Positions 22,344 through 35,999 of a stretch of DNA of 64,000 nucleotides are shown here, in pieces. Within the stretch, counting starts at the first letter, position 1. Each line of letters begins with the position of its first letter. Below the pieces are notes generated by a model. That model worked only from the letters and a program-made list of their open reading frames with translations, was not told where the DNA came from and made no database searches. Location: positions 15,245,396 to 15,309,395 of the forward strand of contig OX459100.1 of assembly GCA_949775045.1 (NCBI GenBank), read 5' to 3'. The stretch is from Metridium senile (taxonomy: Eukaryota > Cnidaria > Anthozoa > Actiniaria > Metridiidae). Both the position numbers and the translations under genes were made by a program.

Positions 22344-22967
22344 ATGCCTGAAACGAAAGAGATTGAGGAGTCGTTAAAAGTAGCAGTGAAACGCAGAGGA
22401 AATTTACGAAGAATTTTCACTGTTCAAGGGAAAAAAATCAACTCTTTACTGACTACGCTTACTGATGAAAATATTGAAGCTTTGAGGCTTTGTCAGCGAA
22501 AGTTGCTCGAAGCGAAAAACGAAATCAGACAATTGGATATTGATATACAAAGATTATTCATACTTTTAGGAAATGAAGATGCTAGCGACAAAGATTTCGA
22601 GGATTCAGATATCATGTCTGACGACCATGCGGTCCTGCTCAGTCATGTGGAAAAGGCTTTACGACAGCCTAAATTATCTGATATCAAACCTCAAAAAGAG
22701 TTTAAGCATTCTGCGTTAAAGTTGCCAAAGATAGTATTGCCTGTTTTCGACAGCGACCGAAGAAAATGGCTCAGCTTTTGGGATGTTTTTCGAACTGAAG
22801 TGCACGAAGTACAAGATATTTCTAACGTCACAAAGTTTAACTTCTTGAAGGGTCAGCTCTCGGATAATATCAAGAAAAGAGTGGAAGGAATAATGGCCAC
22901 CACTTTTTTCTCCTTGCAACAACAATCTAAATCCAAGAAAAAATCATCAATGCTATCTTCGCATTGA
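22344..22967 (+). pseudogene. BEL/Pao retrotransposon gag remnant, copy 2
   Basis: A 207-residue frame with a predicted coiled coil (residues about 20-75), then LPKIVLPVFDSDRRKWLSFW and FNFLKGQLSDNIKKRVEGI. These are hallmark motifs of the DUF1759 gag domain of BEL/Pao elements. The frame diverges after FFSLQQQSK and stops. It differs in sequence from the copy at 20.1-20.8 kb, so it derives from another lineage. Confidence 0.65.
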
Positions 22968-23309
22968 ACAACAGGTTCATGAACTTGTTCAACGTCCAAA
23001 CGAGCCACCATTTTGAACTAACTCTCATACACGTCTCCGCTGAACACAAAGACTGTTAAAGTGAGCGATTTCGACACAGTTTATGCCAGGCTTTTTTTTT
23101 TCATGTTAATTTGCATAATTTCTCGCACTTTTCACAACAAATATGTTTACAAGACAAGTCAGTCAACATTCGCAAGTTTATAGTTTATAGTTCAATCAGT
23201 ATATTAGTTTTCAATTAAGTAGTTTATTATAGAAATTGAAATTTTTACAAATGATCACTGAAACTCAAGATTATAGCGTCAAAGGTCCAGCAAAACGTTA
23301 ATTACAAGA

Positions 23310-23900
23310 ATGGCGTCGTTCAATGATTTTGGAAATGATTCAAAATTTCTTGATGTGTTAAAAGAAGTGGGTGAACAGTTTCTCAAGGTGAAAAACTGTG
23401 TTAGAGCAGCAAAACACTATTTTATGGGCAGAGTCCCGAAGAAGTGAACATGAAGAATCAAAAGAAAGACTTTGACATGGTGTTCTTCAACCAAGATTCA
23501 AGTGTTGTTGACATTTTCCCAAAAGTTACCACAACTCTGTAGACACAACTTGAAGAATTCCACCAATTCTGTCATGACAGTGGGATGCCGATGGGAACTT
23601 TGTTCATGACGAAACGAGAAAAGTGCAGAAATTGTGCTTGTGAACTGTGTATCGAAAACGAGTATGTGCCAGTCGTAGTGTACCACAGCTGCAGAGGAAC
23701 TTATCTTGGTTGCCGACTTGTGAAGTTTTGTTGGCACTGCAAGTTATATGAACACTATGGTTTTTTGGACCTTAAATGGCCAAAGGCAATATGATTTGGA
23801 ATCTGTCCTACATGGTGATTTTTTGTTGCCAACAGAAAATACCGAGTTCGACATGAACTTGGTTCAATCGTTTTGTAGCTTGTTGGTTGTGGGGGCGCTT
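23310..23900 (+). pseudogene. KDZ-type transposon Cys-cluster remnant
   Basis: Starts MASFNDFGND and after stops continues as REKCRNCACELCIEN, YHSCRGTYLGCRLVKFCWHC, YEHYGF and then, in another frame, WTLNGQRQYDLESVL. Two CxxC-type pairs around RGTxxG and KxCxxC match the CxC cysteine clusters that accompany KDZ transposases. The KDZ catalytic domain is not seen, and at least two stops and a frameshift interrupt the fragment. Confidence 0.5.
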
Positions 23901-23999
23901 CCCTTATTTATTGTTTATTGTTTATTGTTTCTGCCATATTACAAGGTTTACATAAATAAATAATTAATGTTATATATAAGAAAAATTACAATTCAATCA

Positions 24000-24830
24000 G
24001 TATAGATAATAAATATTAAATGGTGTAATATGGCAAGGAGGCCTCTGGAAACCAATAGGCTTATGTGAAAGAGGTCTCCTTAAGATTATTATTTATAATT
24101 TATATAAATATAGATAAATTTATATAAATATAAATAAATCTATATAAATATAAATAAAGCTGCAAAAAAACTGTTTAAATTATATAGGCAAGTATATATG
24201 TGATAATAACGCATTTACCATAACATGAATATATATTATATCAACCTTTGCCGACTCTTACAACAGGAGGTTTGGCTACAACCACAAGAAGAAAGAAGCT
24301 GATCAACCTCCGCCTTTCTAACGTTCAAAGAGATAAGAGGAATTATAAACAACTGTTACGTTTATTAAATGTGTAAGCTACATCCAATTTGACAATTTGA
24401 CGTTGAAGCTTTTTGTGTAAACACACAATCAGCTGACTTATTTTCTTCCTATAACTTCGTTCAATTTGAATCAACTTTGAGATTTAAGCTTTATTAAGAA
24501 GCAGAATTCATAACAGCAAACAGACTAGACTCTTATTTTGAAGATTTTTAATGTTTGTTATATTTACACTTTGAAATTTTGTGGACATGTTTCTCAACGT
24601 GGTCATGGTTACACATTGTTTATGTGAAAATGAAAAGGGTGTATTCACTTAAAGGGACTGTCTCAACCAAGGTGCATCTGGCTTTTTTGTTGTTGTTTAT
24701 ATGGGTCTTTAGAAAGCACTAGCAAACTGTCAAACGCACGTGCTGTAATAATTTTGCTGCCTGTTTTGCTGCTTAGAATTGGAATTTTGTAGTCAAATTT
24801 TTGGATTATCGGGTGCCCCGAACATGGCCG
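24000..24830. repeat. A+T-rich spacer with short TATAAATA repeats
   Basis: TATATAAATATAAATAAA-type repeats at about 24100-24170. Otherwise nothing recognised. Confidence 0.4.
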
Positions 24831-25290
24831 CTGATAGTTTTAATGATATAACACTTTTCAGCCGCTTATCCCAAGGGTATAGTTGATTTTGACCACCTCA
24901 TAATACTGAGAAACCAAATAGGATTATTTTATAACGTAGAGCGATGGAGAAGCGAGAAACATTTAATTACAGAGGCTTTGTTTTAAATTTGAATCCTGAA
25001 AGATTTCTGCAGGAACGTAGAGAACTGCTCCATTTAATAAATGGAGTTATTTTACCCATTGTACCAGTGTCCACAGCATTACAGAATGTTGTTTTGGAAA
25101 AAAAAAAACATTGCAACATAAAAACACAAAGCATGTCCTCCATTTGAGGCTCAGAAGTGGGTGATTTCATCAACCTATTGGTCTTCTAGAGATATACAGA
25201 GAAAGAGGCTGTATCAACTGTGCTATCTTCGCTCTACTACGCAGGAACACAAGAAAGACGATCAATGGTTTTACTTCAAAACTAGTTGAA
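24823..25290 (+). pseudogene. Unrecognised decayed coding segment
   Basis: An ATGGCC start near 24823 is soon stopped. The frame 24944-25147 (MEKRETFNYRGFVLNLNPER) then shifts to AQKWVISSTYWSSRDIQRKR near 25145-25200. Codon-like texture and a frame change at a poly-A run (25101-25110) suggest a dead gene or element. I do not recognise the family. Confidence 0.3.
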
Positions 25291-26830
25291 TGCAATTTAT
25301 GCCATCTCAAACAAAAAATAAGTGCATGTAAAAAAAACACAGGAGTTGATATGCCAAACTCAACGCAATGTTTCCACAACAAGGCTGATACTAAGCTTAT
25401 ATTACATGCAGCCGATACCTCAAAGTGTGTTGGTTCACACTGATGTAGTAGGTTTCAGATTTAAACGATTTTTGGTATGAATCTGGAATTTAGCAACAAG
25501 AAAAAATGCACAAGTTGCTGATGCTTTCTCTTTCGTTAAAGCTGCAAGAAAATATTGTCAGCTGTCTACTTATGATACTCTTGTGACAAAAGAAGAAATC
25601 AACAAAAAATACTCTGCCCACTCTATTGAAGATGCAACATCATTGCCAGGAAGATGCATTGCATAGAGCCAAAATGCAAATGGCATTGTTGAGAAAATGC
25701 ACAACACAAGAAAACACATATTAAGTACAGGCAAGTCAAAACAATGAACGTGAAAAGCATGCAGCTATGACAAAGAATATGAAGAAAGTATGGATGACAG
25801 TTTAAGTGCCTACCATGCTATTGAAACTACAACACAAGCCATCAACTTTTCTAGCAACTTTTATGAAGTTAGTCTTAGTTCTGTGTTCTATTTCTGTCGG
25901 CCACACAAGAAACCACTGGTTGAATCTTAGCTCAAGATGTCATTTACATGACAAAAAAACTAATAAACCACCACTAATAAATCTCCATCAACTTTCAGGA
26001 AGGGGAATAAAATAAACTGACAATGGGTCTGAAATTTTATCATAGAAGTGTACTATTATCTATAAACAGGCAACTTCTGGTGTGAAATGCCTTTTGTGGG
26101 AGCAGTGTTCTAGATGCAGTGAAGATATCTTTGCCAGAGAACTGACACGAGGATTTGATAATTATGACAAAATTCTTATACCATGCAATCTTGTTGGATC
26201 CAACGCATTCAGGCCAACACTGGTTTCTAATAGTGATTTTTAGCTTAATTTGGTTCTTGCTCTTGATAAACTTGTGAGCTATAACACCAGCCATTCATAT
26301 TTTTTCAATGGAAGACATAAACATGTATAAATCTATCTTATCTTTTTAAACAACCTTAAGCGTTTTTGACATTTTGTAAATGAATTTTATGTGTTTTTAT
26401 TAGGTGTATTGGATAGAATATCATTACATTTTCTAATAATTTTTACTTAAGCATTGAGTTTTGTCAAATCTTTTAGTATATATTTGTTGGTTATAACTAA
26501 TTTAAAGAGCACAACAACAGTATTATATTGTGTAACGTTCGCAACAAAAATAATGTAAGCTTTCTTACTGGACAAATAGTACAATTCTTATGAAATGACA
26601 ATTTCCCATAAAATTACTTCCTAAAGTACTAACAACAACCATTACGATACTTGTCAATAATAACTCAATAATCTCTCTTTTAACAGAATGAAAACATATT
26701 ACTGATTGGAACGAAAGTGTTTTGTGATTCCTATTTCTATAAAATGTTCAAAACTTTGTTTGCTAAGATAAACATTGCACCTTACTAGTTTTTTGTGTGA
26801 TTTTTGAGCCTCTCATAAGGAATTGCTAAT
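25291..26830. other. No supported gene
   Basis: Several frames look coding-like over short spans (for example near 25590-25700) but are interrupted, consistent with decayed elements. No repeat ends were identified. Confidence 0.35.
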
Positions 26831-28850
26831 AAGCCTTTTGTTTGTTTAAGTGGTAGTAAATTGTGTGAATGTCATAGGGAAGTAGTGCAGTCAGCATCAC
26901 GTAAACAAAAAGGTAGTAGTTTGAATGTTATAAGAGCTTTCTGCTAGATGTTCTGCACGACAGTTTCTGCTACAACAACAGCAACTACAGAGTGAATGTC
27001 TGTTCTGTGTAACAGTTTGTTGTGGATGCTGCGGGATTGAAAGTAAGTGCATGTATGGCAAAGTGTGAGTAACCAATGATGTGGTTAGTAGGTATGGAGG
27101 GTGGTCTGTCATTAGCATGTTGTGTAATAGTAGTGTGAGTGTAGTCTAATGCCAGTTGAAGTGGAATACTGGTAAACAGTGAACATCGAGAGTCACAAGT
27201 TTGTGATTGTCCTAAAAGGGTATGGTATGAATAGCATTCACTAAGTATTCAGAAAATTGTTACCGATGTGTGGATGATGTAGTAAGTGGCAGTAAAGTGG
27301 ATGTTAGGCAGTAAGACAGTTTGTGAGTAGATGACCCACAGAAAGACACTATGGGTAGTCTTGGTATGTGAAGTTTGTGGAGTTTAGAAACTTCTTAGTG
27401 TATTTGTGTCTGAGGAGCTGACCAACGAAGTTGATGGTCAACAGTTGTCTAAAATGTTTGTTTTCTGGAGCGATGAGTTTGCTGTTGAGTTTGCATTGTA
27501 ATGAAGAAGTAGGGTCATTAGTCAGTTATCAGTTGGAGTCCTTTTCGCCAATGAAAACTTACATGTTACCAAATTCGCCGTTGTGTCCATGACAACAGTC
27601 ACCCATCCATCCCAGTCGTTTCAGTTCTCTGTTTATCTCATCTCAAGATGCTGTCGTGTCTGGGTGTGCATTGTTTGACCTAGGAGATACTGGTTCTAAT
27701 GTTATCCTTTTCAGGCCCAGGTATGTCACTCTTGCAAAAGAGGACTGCCTAAACACTAGAAACAATGGTGTCAGTAGGTATATGTTTGGGAGTAGCTGAG
27801 TGTTTGAGTCTGTATGAGCGCACCCATGTTGCATGCTAGTCTAATGTTTGAAAGAAGATATTCATAACCCAGTTGTGATCGTATTTGTATTGTTCTCTGC
27901 CTTTATGTGCTTGTACTTTATTAAGTTTCTGTGTGTGTATAGTTTGGTATTCCTTGTAAGTTGTGTGTGCTCATTTGTCAGCGATGTCCTGTACAGTGTC
28001 AAATTAGAATGGCAGTTGAAGTAATGTGAGTTGGTGTTGTTGGTGTTGGAAGCGTCTGTTGTAATATTTCAGCCATTGATGGTTGTCATTGATTCTTGCT
28101 TTGATCAGTTGTGGTCTTGTAGAATCTACGATCCGTACTGCCTCTGTTTTTTCTTGGAGACTTGATCCTAGGACTGTCAGGAACAAGGCCGAGGTCTTTG
28201 CATTGATAGTTGAACCAAAGCTGTAGACAGGTGTGTCTGATCTTAACAGCGAGTGTGAAGTAATGCGTAGTATGTTTTCCGCTCTGACGTCTAAGTGAAC
28301 GTCTCAGAGCAAATGGCCTGAACCCAAGTGTGAGCTATGTTGATCTGTTGTGTCCTCCTGGTTTTCTGTGGTGTTGAGAAAGAGTGCTGGTGTTTGTGTC
28401 TGGCGTTTCGTCAATCTAAGCAGAAATCCTCTTCAGAGTTAAGAAATGTAAAGACAGTGGTGATATATATGTGCCTTGATTCAATTGGTAATGTTTAAAT
28501 GAATGCATGGTGCTGTGAGCTGTATTTATTAGTGTTAGTCAGTGTACTAGTGGTGTACTTGATGTTGTAAATGACTCATTGTGAGGTGTAGTTAATGTTT
28601 GGTTAACTTTTCAGTGGATTTTGTTGTAATTTTTGGGTCCCACCTTCCAATTATACAGCGTGGTGGTTAATGCAGTGTTTAATCAAGCAGCATAGACCGG
28701 GTCAATGTTAAGTCCAGTATGTTTGTGATGTTTGGCAACGTGATTGTTGGGGTCTTTCTTTTCCATAGCACACTTATTTCCAGTCAGTCTAGTGTTTAAA
28801 TTTATTCAGTTAGTCAATAAACATATTAAATTCATGGCATGTTTGTGTGC
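26830..28850 (-). pseudogene. Penelope-like element relic (left arm)
   Basis: Inverted counterpart of the right arm. A minus-strand frame at 27643-27834 shares TYLL/IYLLTPLFLV and RQSSFARVTYL with the plus-strand frame at 29677-30060. Interrupted throughout. Confidence 0.6.
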
Positions 28851-30890
28851 ACCCAAACATGCCACGATATTAACTGAATGAAATTAAACACTAGATTGAC
28901 TGAACACAAGCGTGCTATGAAAAACAAAGACCCTAACAATCACATTGCTAAACATCACAAACATACTGGACACAACATTGACTGGGTCGATGCTGCTTGA
29001 TTTAACACTGCACTAACCACAACGCTGCATAATTGAAAGTTGGACACACACTTAAAACAAAATCCACCGAACCGTTGCCAAACATTAACGGCACCTCAAT
29101 AGATTCATTCACAACATCGAGTACACCACTAGCACATTGACGAACACTAATTAATACAGCTCACAGCACCACACATTCCTTTAAACATAACCAACTAAAT
29201 CAAGGCAAATTAATACCACTACTGTCTTGACATTTCCTAACCCTGAAGAAGATTTCTATTCAGATTGACAAAACGCCAGACACAGACACCAGCACTCTTT
29301 CTCAAGACCACAGAAAACCAGGAGGACACAACAGATCAACATAGCTCACACTTGGGTTCAGGCCATTTGCTCTGAGACGTTCACTTAGACGTCAGAGCGA
29401 AAAACGTACTAACCATTACTTCTCACTTGCAGTTAAGATCAGACACACCTGTCTACAGCTTTGGTTCAACTATCAATGCAAAGACCTAGACCTTGTCCCA
29501 TCCATTCCTAGGATCAAGTCTCCAATAAAAACCAGAGACAGTACCGATCGTAGATTCTACAAGACCACAACTGATCAAAGAGAGAATCAATGAAAACCAT
29601 CAATGACTGAAACAGTACAACAGACACTTCCAACACCTACAACACCAACTTACATAACTTTAACCACCATTCTTATTTGACACTGTACAAGACATCGTTG
29701 ACAAATGAGCACACAAAACGTACAATGAACACCAGACTACACACATACAGAAGCTTGACAAAGTACAAGCACACCAAGGCCGAAAATAACACAAATACCA
29801 TCACAATAAGGTTAGGAAAATCTTCTTGCAAACATAAGACCAGAAAGAAACACCTGTACTCTCATACGAACTCAAACACTCAACCACACCCAAACACATA
29901 CCTACTGACACCATTGTTTCTAGTATTGAGGCAGTCCTCTTTTGCAAGAGTAACATACCTGAGCCTGAAAAGGATAACATTAGAACCAATATTTCTTAGG
30001 CCATACAATTCACACCCAGCCACGACAACATCTTCAGATGAGACCAACAGAGAGCACTGAATTGACTTAAGACTGACAATGATATCGTTATACTAACTGC
30101 TGTCAAGGGACAGGTTAATGTTGTCATGGACAAGACCGATGACTTTGGTAAGATGGAAGTACTCAATAGCAAAAAAGACTCCTACGAATAACTGACTAAT
30201 GACCCTACTTCTTCATTACAATGCAAACTCAAAAACAAACTTCTCACTCCAGAAAACAAACAATTTCGACATACCCTGACCAGCAACTTCATTGTTCAGC
30301 TCCTCAGACACTAAAACACTAAGTTTTTAAACTTCACAAACAATACATACCAAGACTACCCATAGTGTCCTTCTGTGGGTCATCTACTTACAAACTGTCT
30401 AGCTACCTGATATCCATTTTACAGCCACTTTCTACATAATCCACGCATCAGTAACAATCTACTGACTTTGTGAACGTCATTCAGACTATACCAATTTCAG
30501 ACAATCACAAACTTGTGACTTCCGATGTTCACTGTTCACCAGTATTCCACTTCAACTGGCATTAGAAAACACTCACATTACTATTACACAACATGCTAAT
30601 GACATATCATTGTCCATTCCTACTAACCACATCATTGGCTTACTTTCACTTTGCCTTACATGTATTTACTTTCAATACGACAGCAACCACAACAAACAGT
30701 TTCACAGAACAGTCATGCACTCTGCAATTTCTGTTGTAGCAGAAATTGCCATGCAGAACATTAAGCAGCAAGCTCTTATAACATTCAAACAACAACTACC
30801 ATTTTGGTTGTTATGTTGATGATACCATCACCACTCTACCAACTGATGACATTTACCTATTTTACTAGCACTTAAACAAACAAAAAGCTC
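26830..30890. repeat. 4-kb inverted repeat of Penelope-like sequence
   Basis: The left arm (about 26830-28850) and right arm (about 28860-30890) are diverged reverse complements around a centre with GCATGTTTG and CAAACATGC. The arm pairing is supported along its length: the CAGTCTAGTGTTTAA block near the centre, the CAACAGATCAACATAGCTCA block near 28340 and 29330, and the TTGTTTGTTTAAGTG block at both outer ends. The right arm reads as Penelope-like coding relics on plus and the left arm on minus. The two copies are thus head-to-head or tail-to-tail, which lets the region fold back. Confidence 0.75.
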
Positions 30891-30900
30891 ATACACCTAA
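28870..30900 (+). pseudogene. Penelope-like element relic (right arm)
   Basis: Near 28880-28990 a frame reads NTRLTEHKRAMKNKDPNN and then HTGHNIDWVDA, the C-terminal flank of a GIY-YIG endonuclease. After about 1 kb of non-coding sequence, 30100-30870 gives DKTDDFGKMEVLN, then LTCIYFQYDSNHNKQFHRT, and YVDDTITTLP, the RT active-site motif. RT normally precedes GIY-YIG in one element, so this order means the 3' end of one unit followed by the 5' part of the next, the tandem layout known for Penelope-like elements. Many stops; not functional. Confidence 0.65.
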
Positions 30901-31016
30901 TTGCAAGAATGTTGTCACATAAAAACAAGATCACTGAGGCTGAACTTCTTTTTTGGTATTCCATTGTTATTAGATTAGTAATGTTCTTTTTCTCATGTGA
31001 CGACATTCTTGCAATT
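30899..31016. repeat. 118-bp imperfect palindrome at the end of the Penelope-like arm
   Basis: AATTGCAAGAATGTTGTCACAT on the left returns as ATGTGACGACATTCTTGCAATT on the right, with CACTGAGGCTG-type sequence inside. Open frames appear on both strands here simply because the sequence is self-complementary. Probably a small MITE. Confidence 0.55.
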
Positions 31017-31260
31017 ACGTGTATATGTTTCACCAAGGATGTCCAGGAGACCATTGCTAAACTATTTCCAAACTGCTTGGTCACTCACAAAGACAATCGC
31101 CTACACTATTGCTTACTGAAGCCCACCCACACTTACACGCTGCTATACCCAAAAAATTACAATCCTACATCACTCAAGGACACCGCCATCAAGACTGTGA
31201 TTGATATGTGCACCGTGTTTGTAATGCACAGGACCAACTTAGGAGAAGTACGAAATTTGC
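31017..31260 (+). pseudogene. Possible continuation of Penelope-like RT
   Basis: The frame from about 31020 reads KDNRLHYCLLKPTHTYTLLY and LKDTAIKTVIDM. A KPTHT motif followed by L-x-x-x-x-IKT is reminiscent of the segment after YVDD in Penelope-like RTs. If so, the palindrome at 30899-31016 interrupts this copy. Confidence 0.35.
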
Positions 31261-31389
31261 AGTGTGTTCCAAGAATAATTACAATTACAATTAAAAAGGT
31301 CACTATCATGAAAAAATTGTACAAATATTATTTTTTATCATTAAATGATCTAGTGTTTCATAATTTTATATATACCACAGCATAAAACT

Positions 31390-34300
31390 TTATCTTAATT
31401 TTTATACATTCTCACCATATATAGTTAAGTTATTTTTAATTTTTTTTTAAGCGCTATTGAGCTTTCGGAAATGGAGCTGGAATTATTATCATTATTATGT
31501 CGATCTACTTTGCAGTCTGGCACTAGGAAAGGTGTAAATCTTTAAGCTGATTGTATTCCTGATTCACAGATGGCATGAAAATTGCAAAAGTTACACCAAC
31601 ACACAAAGCAAAAAAAACCTGAACCACCAACGTTGGTGTCAAAAGACAGTGAAGAGGTCAGTGATAAACGTTTTCACATAAGAAACTCTCAAATATAATT
31701 ACTTAACTTAGTAGCAATTTACATTTTGTTCCAAACAGTGTCACAAGGCATAGAATAAAATACATTTGTCCAAGAAAAGATTCCTTATCTTGAATCACTT
31801 TATTTCCTTGAAACGTAAGGCAAAAATACGTAAGTGAAATACCGAGAGCATTACAGAATCTTCCAAGAAGCCAATTCAAAACATTTAAGGAAGTTGATTT
31901 TCCAGGCTTATTTTTGCACATACAAACTGCTGGTTTCCAGAGTGAACTTCTATTTCACTTTCAAGAGGACATACCAAAAAGAACATTTAAGGTTAGAGAA
32001 AACGAAAATACATGGAGATAACCACTGGTGTTTTGTTTCCTGAACTTATCATACAACTAGAAACATTGCTCGTGGACAGTAGAAATTTTTTGTAACCAAA
32101 GGAATGAGCAAACAGCTGCAAGCTGTATAGTATATTATAATATCAAAGTTAGAAGATTTGTTGAGGCGACATTTTAAGATTGGGCTGCCACAGGCAACCC
32201 AGTAATAACTACTTATCAACGGTGATCCTGATAGTCTTCTTGTGGTGTTTGCAAGAACTGCAAGGTGCAAGAATTAGTTACTTCACTTTACCACCTTTAT
32301 GTTGCACACGGAACTACAACGCTATTCAAGATAGACATACTAAAAAGACAGAATCGTTTACGTACTTTGTTGAAGTCTAGAAAAGATATATTCAATTTTG
32401 TTAAATGGTGTTCTTATGGACATCTTTATTGGAAAGAAACATAGTGTAGGTCACAAATCGTAAAGGCCGCCTCTGATAGGATAATAGTTTATGACGTCAT
32501 TGTATGTATATAAGCTAGAGACACATGCGTGCTTGTTATAACAGGGCGCACAAATGTTCGAACCTCTCTTTCTCCCTAAGTATATTTCTACAGATCTTGT
32601 AAACAACCGATTAAACTATGAATTAGAAGAGGAGTATAAAGGAGCGTTCGCACATGTGCATATTAACTTCTACATGTAAATCATGAGAACAGTGCCCAAG
32701 ATATTAATTAAATGTCATCTACATGTATTAATACACACATCAATCCAGACGAAAGCACATCTCAAATTAAAGCACCAATAGTAGTGAAACTTCATCATCA
32801 AATAGAGCAGCAAGAGTATCAACTTGAAGAGAACAAAAGAGAAAATGTTGAATCAACTAAACATCAATCTAGTTCTCCCACGCATGTGTTACTGGAGACA
32901 AAAGACAATAAACTTGATTTGTATATTTTTCTGGAAATTTTAAAAACGTTTTTGCAATAAAGTAATAATTTATATGCCAAAGTATTTGTTTGATAAGTTG
33001 TCACACGTCAACGAGTGTATTATTGATCCCAAGAGGATAATTCCATCTTAATGTAATATTCAAATTTTATCGAAGAAACCTCACTTGAAAATGATGTCAG
33101 GACATTGAAACATCATGTAATAAGTGTTTTGTCTTTTTCTATCAAAATTTGTTCAAAAACCACTCTTTTGAAAACTAATAATTTCTTCCTTTTTATATAT
33201 TCCTTTTAAGGTCTCAGGATACATGTAGCTTTGAATAATAAGAAACTGCTTTTTTCAATGTTTTTGAGATCCATATAGGTCAGTTTTTGCTCCTTTATAT
33301 GTGATGGTGATTTTTTCTTTACCCACATCCATGGATATGAACATCTAGCCCATAGACTGCAGCAAATGGCTGTATTTATGCACATGATATATAGATAAAA
33401 CAATTTTAGTGTGATTTTTGATCATGTAATGATTTGTTATAATAATTCACCTTGTGGTCCATTCACATGTGTTATCAAAATTTAAATAAGATACATGGAT
33501 CCCATTTTCTAAAACTGTCACAAGTGAAGAATATCATATCTTCACGGTTAAATGCCACACGAAAAGAAAAAGCCTAAAAGCCAACAAAGTCAGCTTTACT
33601 GGAAACTTTCTGCTGAGTTCTATTGGAGTTTTTTCAAAGTAACATTGATTGACATCTTACATTATTCATAAAATAACAGCCAAAGAATGCATTACACTTT
33701 CACTTCTAATGCAAAGTCGTTAGGATGGCAATAATTGTTTCAATGGTGTTGATTTCACACCGAAAACAAACTATTGTTGCTTTGTCAATCTTTTTCAACA
33801 ATCACAAAAAAATTGCTTCAAATGATTTGGTTTTAAATAGCAGATTCATACTCTTTGAGGAATAAGATGTGGATGCTTTCATTGAGCGATAATATGAAAA
33901 CGAAAGACAAAAATTGACATCACTTTGATGACTTCAAAGCAAACACCGTCAACTTGCACAAGTCCCTCCATAACACCTTGATGTGTGGATATCAGTATAT
34001 ATATTTTGGCGGTGAGAAAACAAAGCTACTAACAGTATGAGTCTACATCACTTAGAGGGATGGTTGCTTTGTTTGAAAGATAAAGAGACGTCCCTACTAA
34101 GAGTGTACTATCACAGGCAAAGCTTTTGCCAAAAACAGGGATGTACTCAAATCAATACACAAACAACTAAAAAGATTTGGAAAGGGCAATAAACCCTAGA
34201 AGATTATCCACTAACCACAGAAGAAATAGATTTGATTAACAGATATAGTTTGCCGCTTTCACTTGAGATATCAAGTTGAACACTCAAAGATAAATTTCAT

Positions 34301-35560
34301 ATATCAGCTCGCCCATGTATTAATCTGTATATGTTGTTTACTACCAAGCTTGCCAATATTATTTACAAAAGGTTATAAAGTCACCCTTTATTTTTGTCCA
34401 TGATGTATCAGTAAGCTTTTGTGTAGGCATTTTCAGGCAAGACATTTCATTTAAAACATATCAACTTATTGTATTTTCAACTTTTATATTGGTTTAGTTT
34501 TGAAGCAAACCTCTACCTGAGTGATATGGTACTTGTTATTTAGGTGCTGAATCCCAATGAAGAGTTATGTCTTTGGATTGCTGAAGGGTCATCATATAGC
34601 TGCAGGAAAACAGATTATTAGTACTAAGTGACTTTATTTTAATTGATATTTGTTGGTAGAAAATACTACAAGGGGAGTATACATGGAAGCATATAAAGAT
34701 TTGTGTAGATATGTGTAGTCTAATTCCGGGCGAGTTGGTTTCAGGCGACCGGATTCGATTATTTCAATACAGTCAATCTCATAGAGGTTGTAAAACCATA
34801 AGAAATGTTGACCATGCAAATGCCTTGTGTCTTATTATATAATTATTTCTCATGTTAAACTTGCTAAATAATCGCTGCTCTTCGACACCAAGCAGCGCAA
34901 AAAACGATAAGAAATCGTCCGAAATCTCATTACATCAGATAATCATAAATAACATCAAAATACGATTAATAAAAACTATTGCTCATCGATCAATTGTTCA
35001 AATAACCGATATACCATTTGTTTTACCAAAATACAGCAGCAAACTAAAGAAAACAATTGTTATAAGAGTTCTAAATACTAAATTGTGTAAGTTTTTAAAA
35101 TGACAAATCAAAGTTTGGATCAAATTTATCCAACATTCTCAGCTCGTGGCGGCCCACATACGTTTACTATTGCCTTGGTTTGCCATGATTGTTTAACCTA
35201 TGTTACTTTCTTTACTACAATACAATATTATAAGGGTCCTACATATAAACTTTTCAAATATCAATGTCAAAAAATCAAAAAAGTACAAGCAAGCTGAGCT
35301 TGGTTGAAAGCGACATTTTCCCGCCAACGTGATTGAAGCAGTTTAAACCGAATAACGCATCAAAAACTCTTTGCTAGTTACATTTTGTAACTTTAGGCCT
35401 TACGAAAAGAGTCAAACCTACCTTTTTGCTGCAAAAATTGCACCATAACTCTTCTTTTTGAGAGAGAAGAACTCACACATTATCTTTCTGGTACCGTTAA
35501 CGTTCAAAGTGTAAAGCTGCCTCACTAACCCAAAATGCTTTGCGCACTACATATTACACA
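31390..35560. other. Long region without recognisable genes
   Basis: Frames up to 83 codons occur (32712-32960, 34852-35103) but show no domain or bounded exon structure. The 82-codon frame at 32712 (MSSTCINTH) has a polar, Gln/Glu-rich middle and could be a small gene. A direct repeat, CACATTACACAGGAAACCCG, occurs twice at about 35545 and 35583. Confidence 0.35.
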
Positions 35561-35629
35561 GGAAACCCGGTTTTTTTCAGTACACATTACACAGGAAACC
35601 CGTTTTTTTTTTCAGTAAAAAAACCCTAT

Positions 35630-35770
35630 CTAAATCTAATGAAATTGCATTCCATAATTTGCTACCTAAAATATTAAAAGTCCTCTGACCGAACGTTTTT
35701 CTATATAAGGATACCCTAAGATTATTGTTTGCATTTCCTCTAGTATTTAATAAACGATTTCTAAAATATT
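35630..35770. pseudogene. Short LINE-related fragment
   Basis: Contains CCGAACGTTTTTCTATA and GGATACC, also present at 42080-42110 in a segment whose complement encodes a reverse-transcriptase thumb fragment. Too decayed for a frame. Confidence 0.35.
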
Positions 35771-35999
35771 TCTAGGTGCCCAAGGTTTTTTGATTCGCAC
35801 GTAACTCTCAAAGAACCATATATTTTTTTTCTTTATGGAAAAATGTGTCACGAGTGTTGAAAATATCTTGATTGAGACTATTATTTCGTAATCACTGATT
35901 CTTTGTCACGTAAAAGGCATTGCATTGCTACAGTTGTTTTGTTTTTAAATACTTGAGTTGGAATACTTACGAGTGATTTTGCACATCATGTGAAGGTCT

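Noticed and set aside
28000..30050. Hammerhead ribozyme in the Penelope-like repeat
   Set aside because: Such ribozymes are known in these elements, but I could not find the full conserved core in either arm by eye.
30872..31385. Paired ORFs on opposite strands with similar residues
   Set aside because: Explained by the 118-bp palindrome at 30899-31016.
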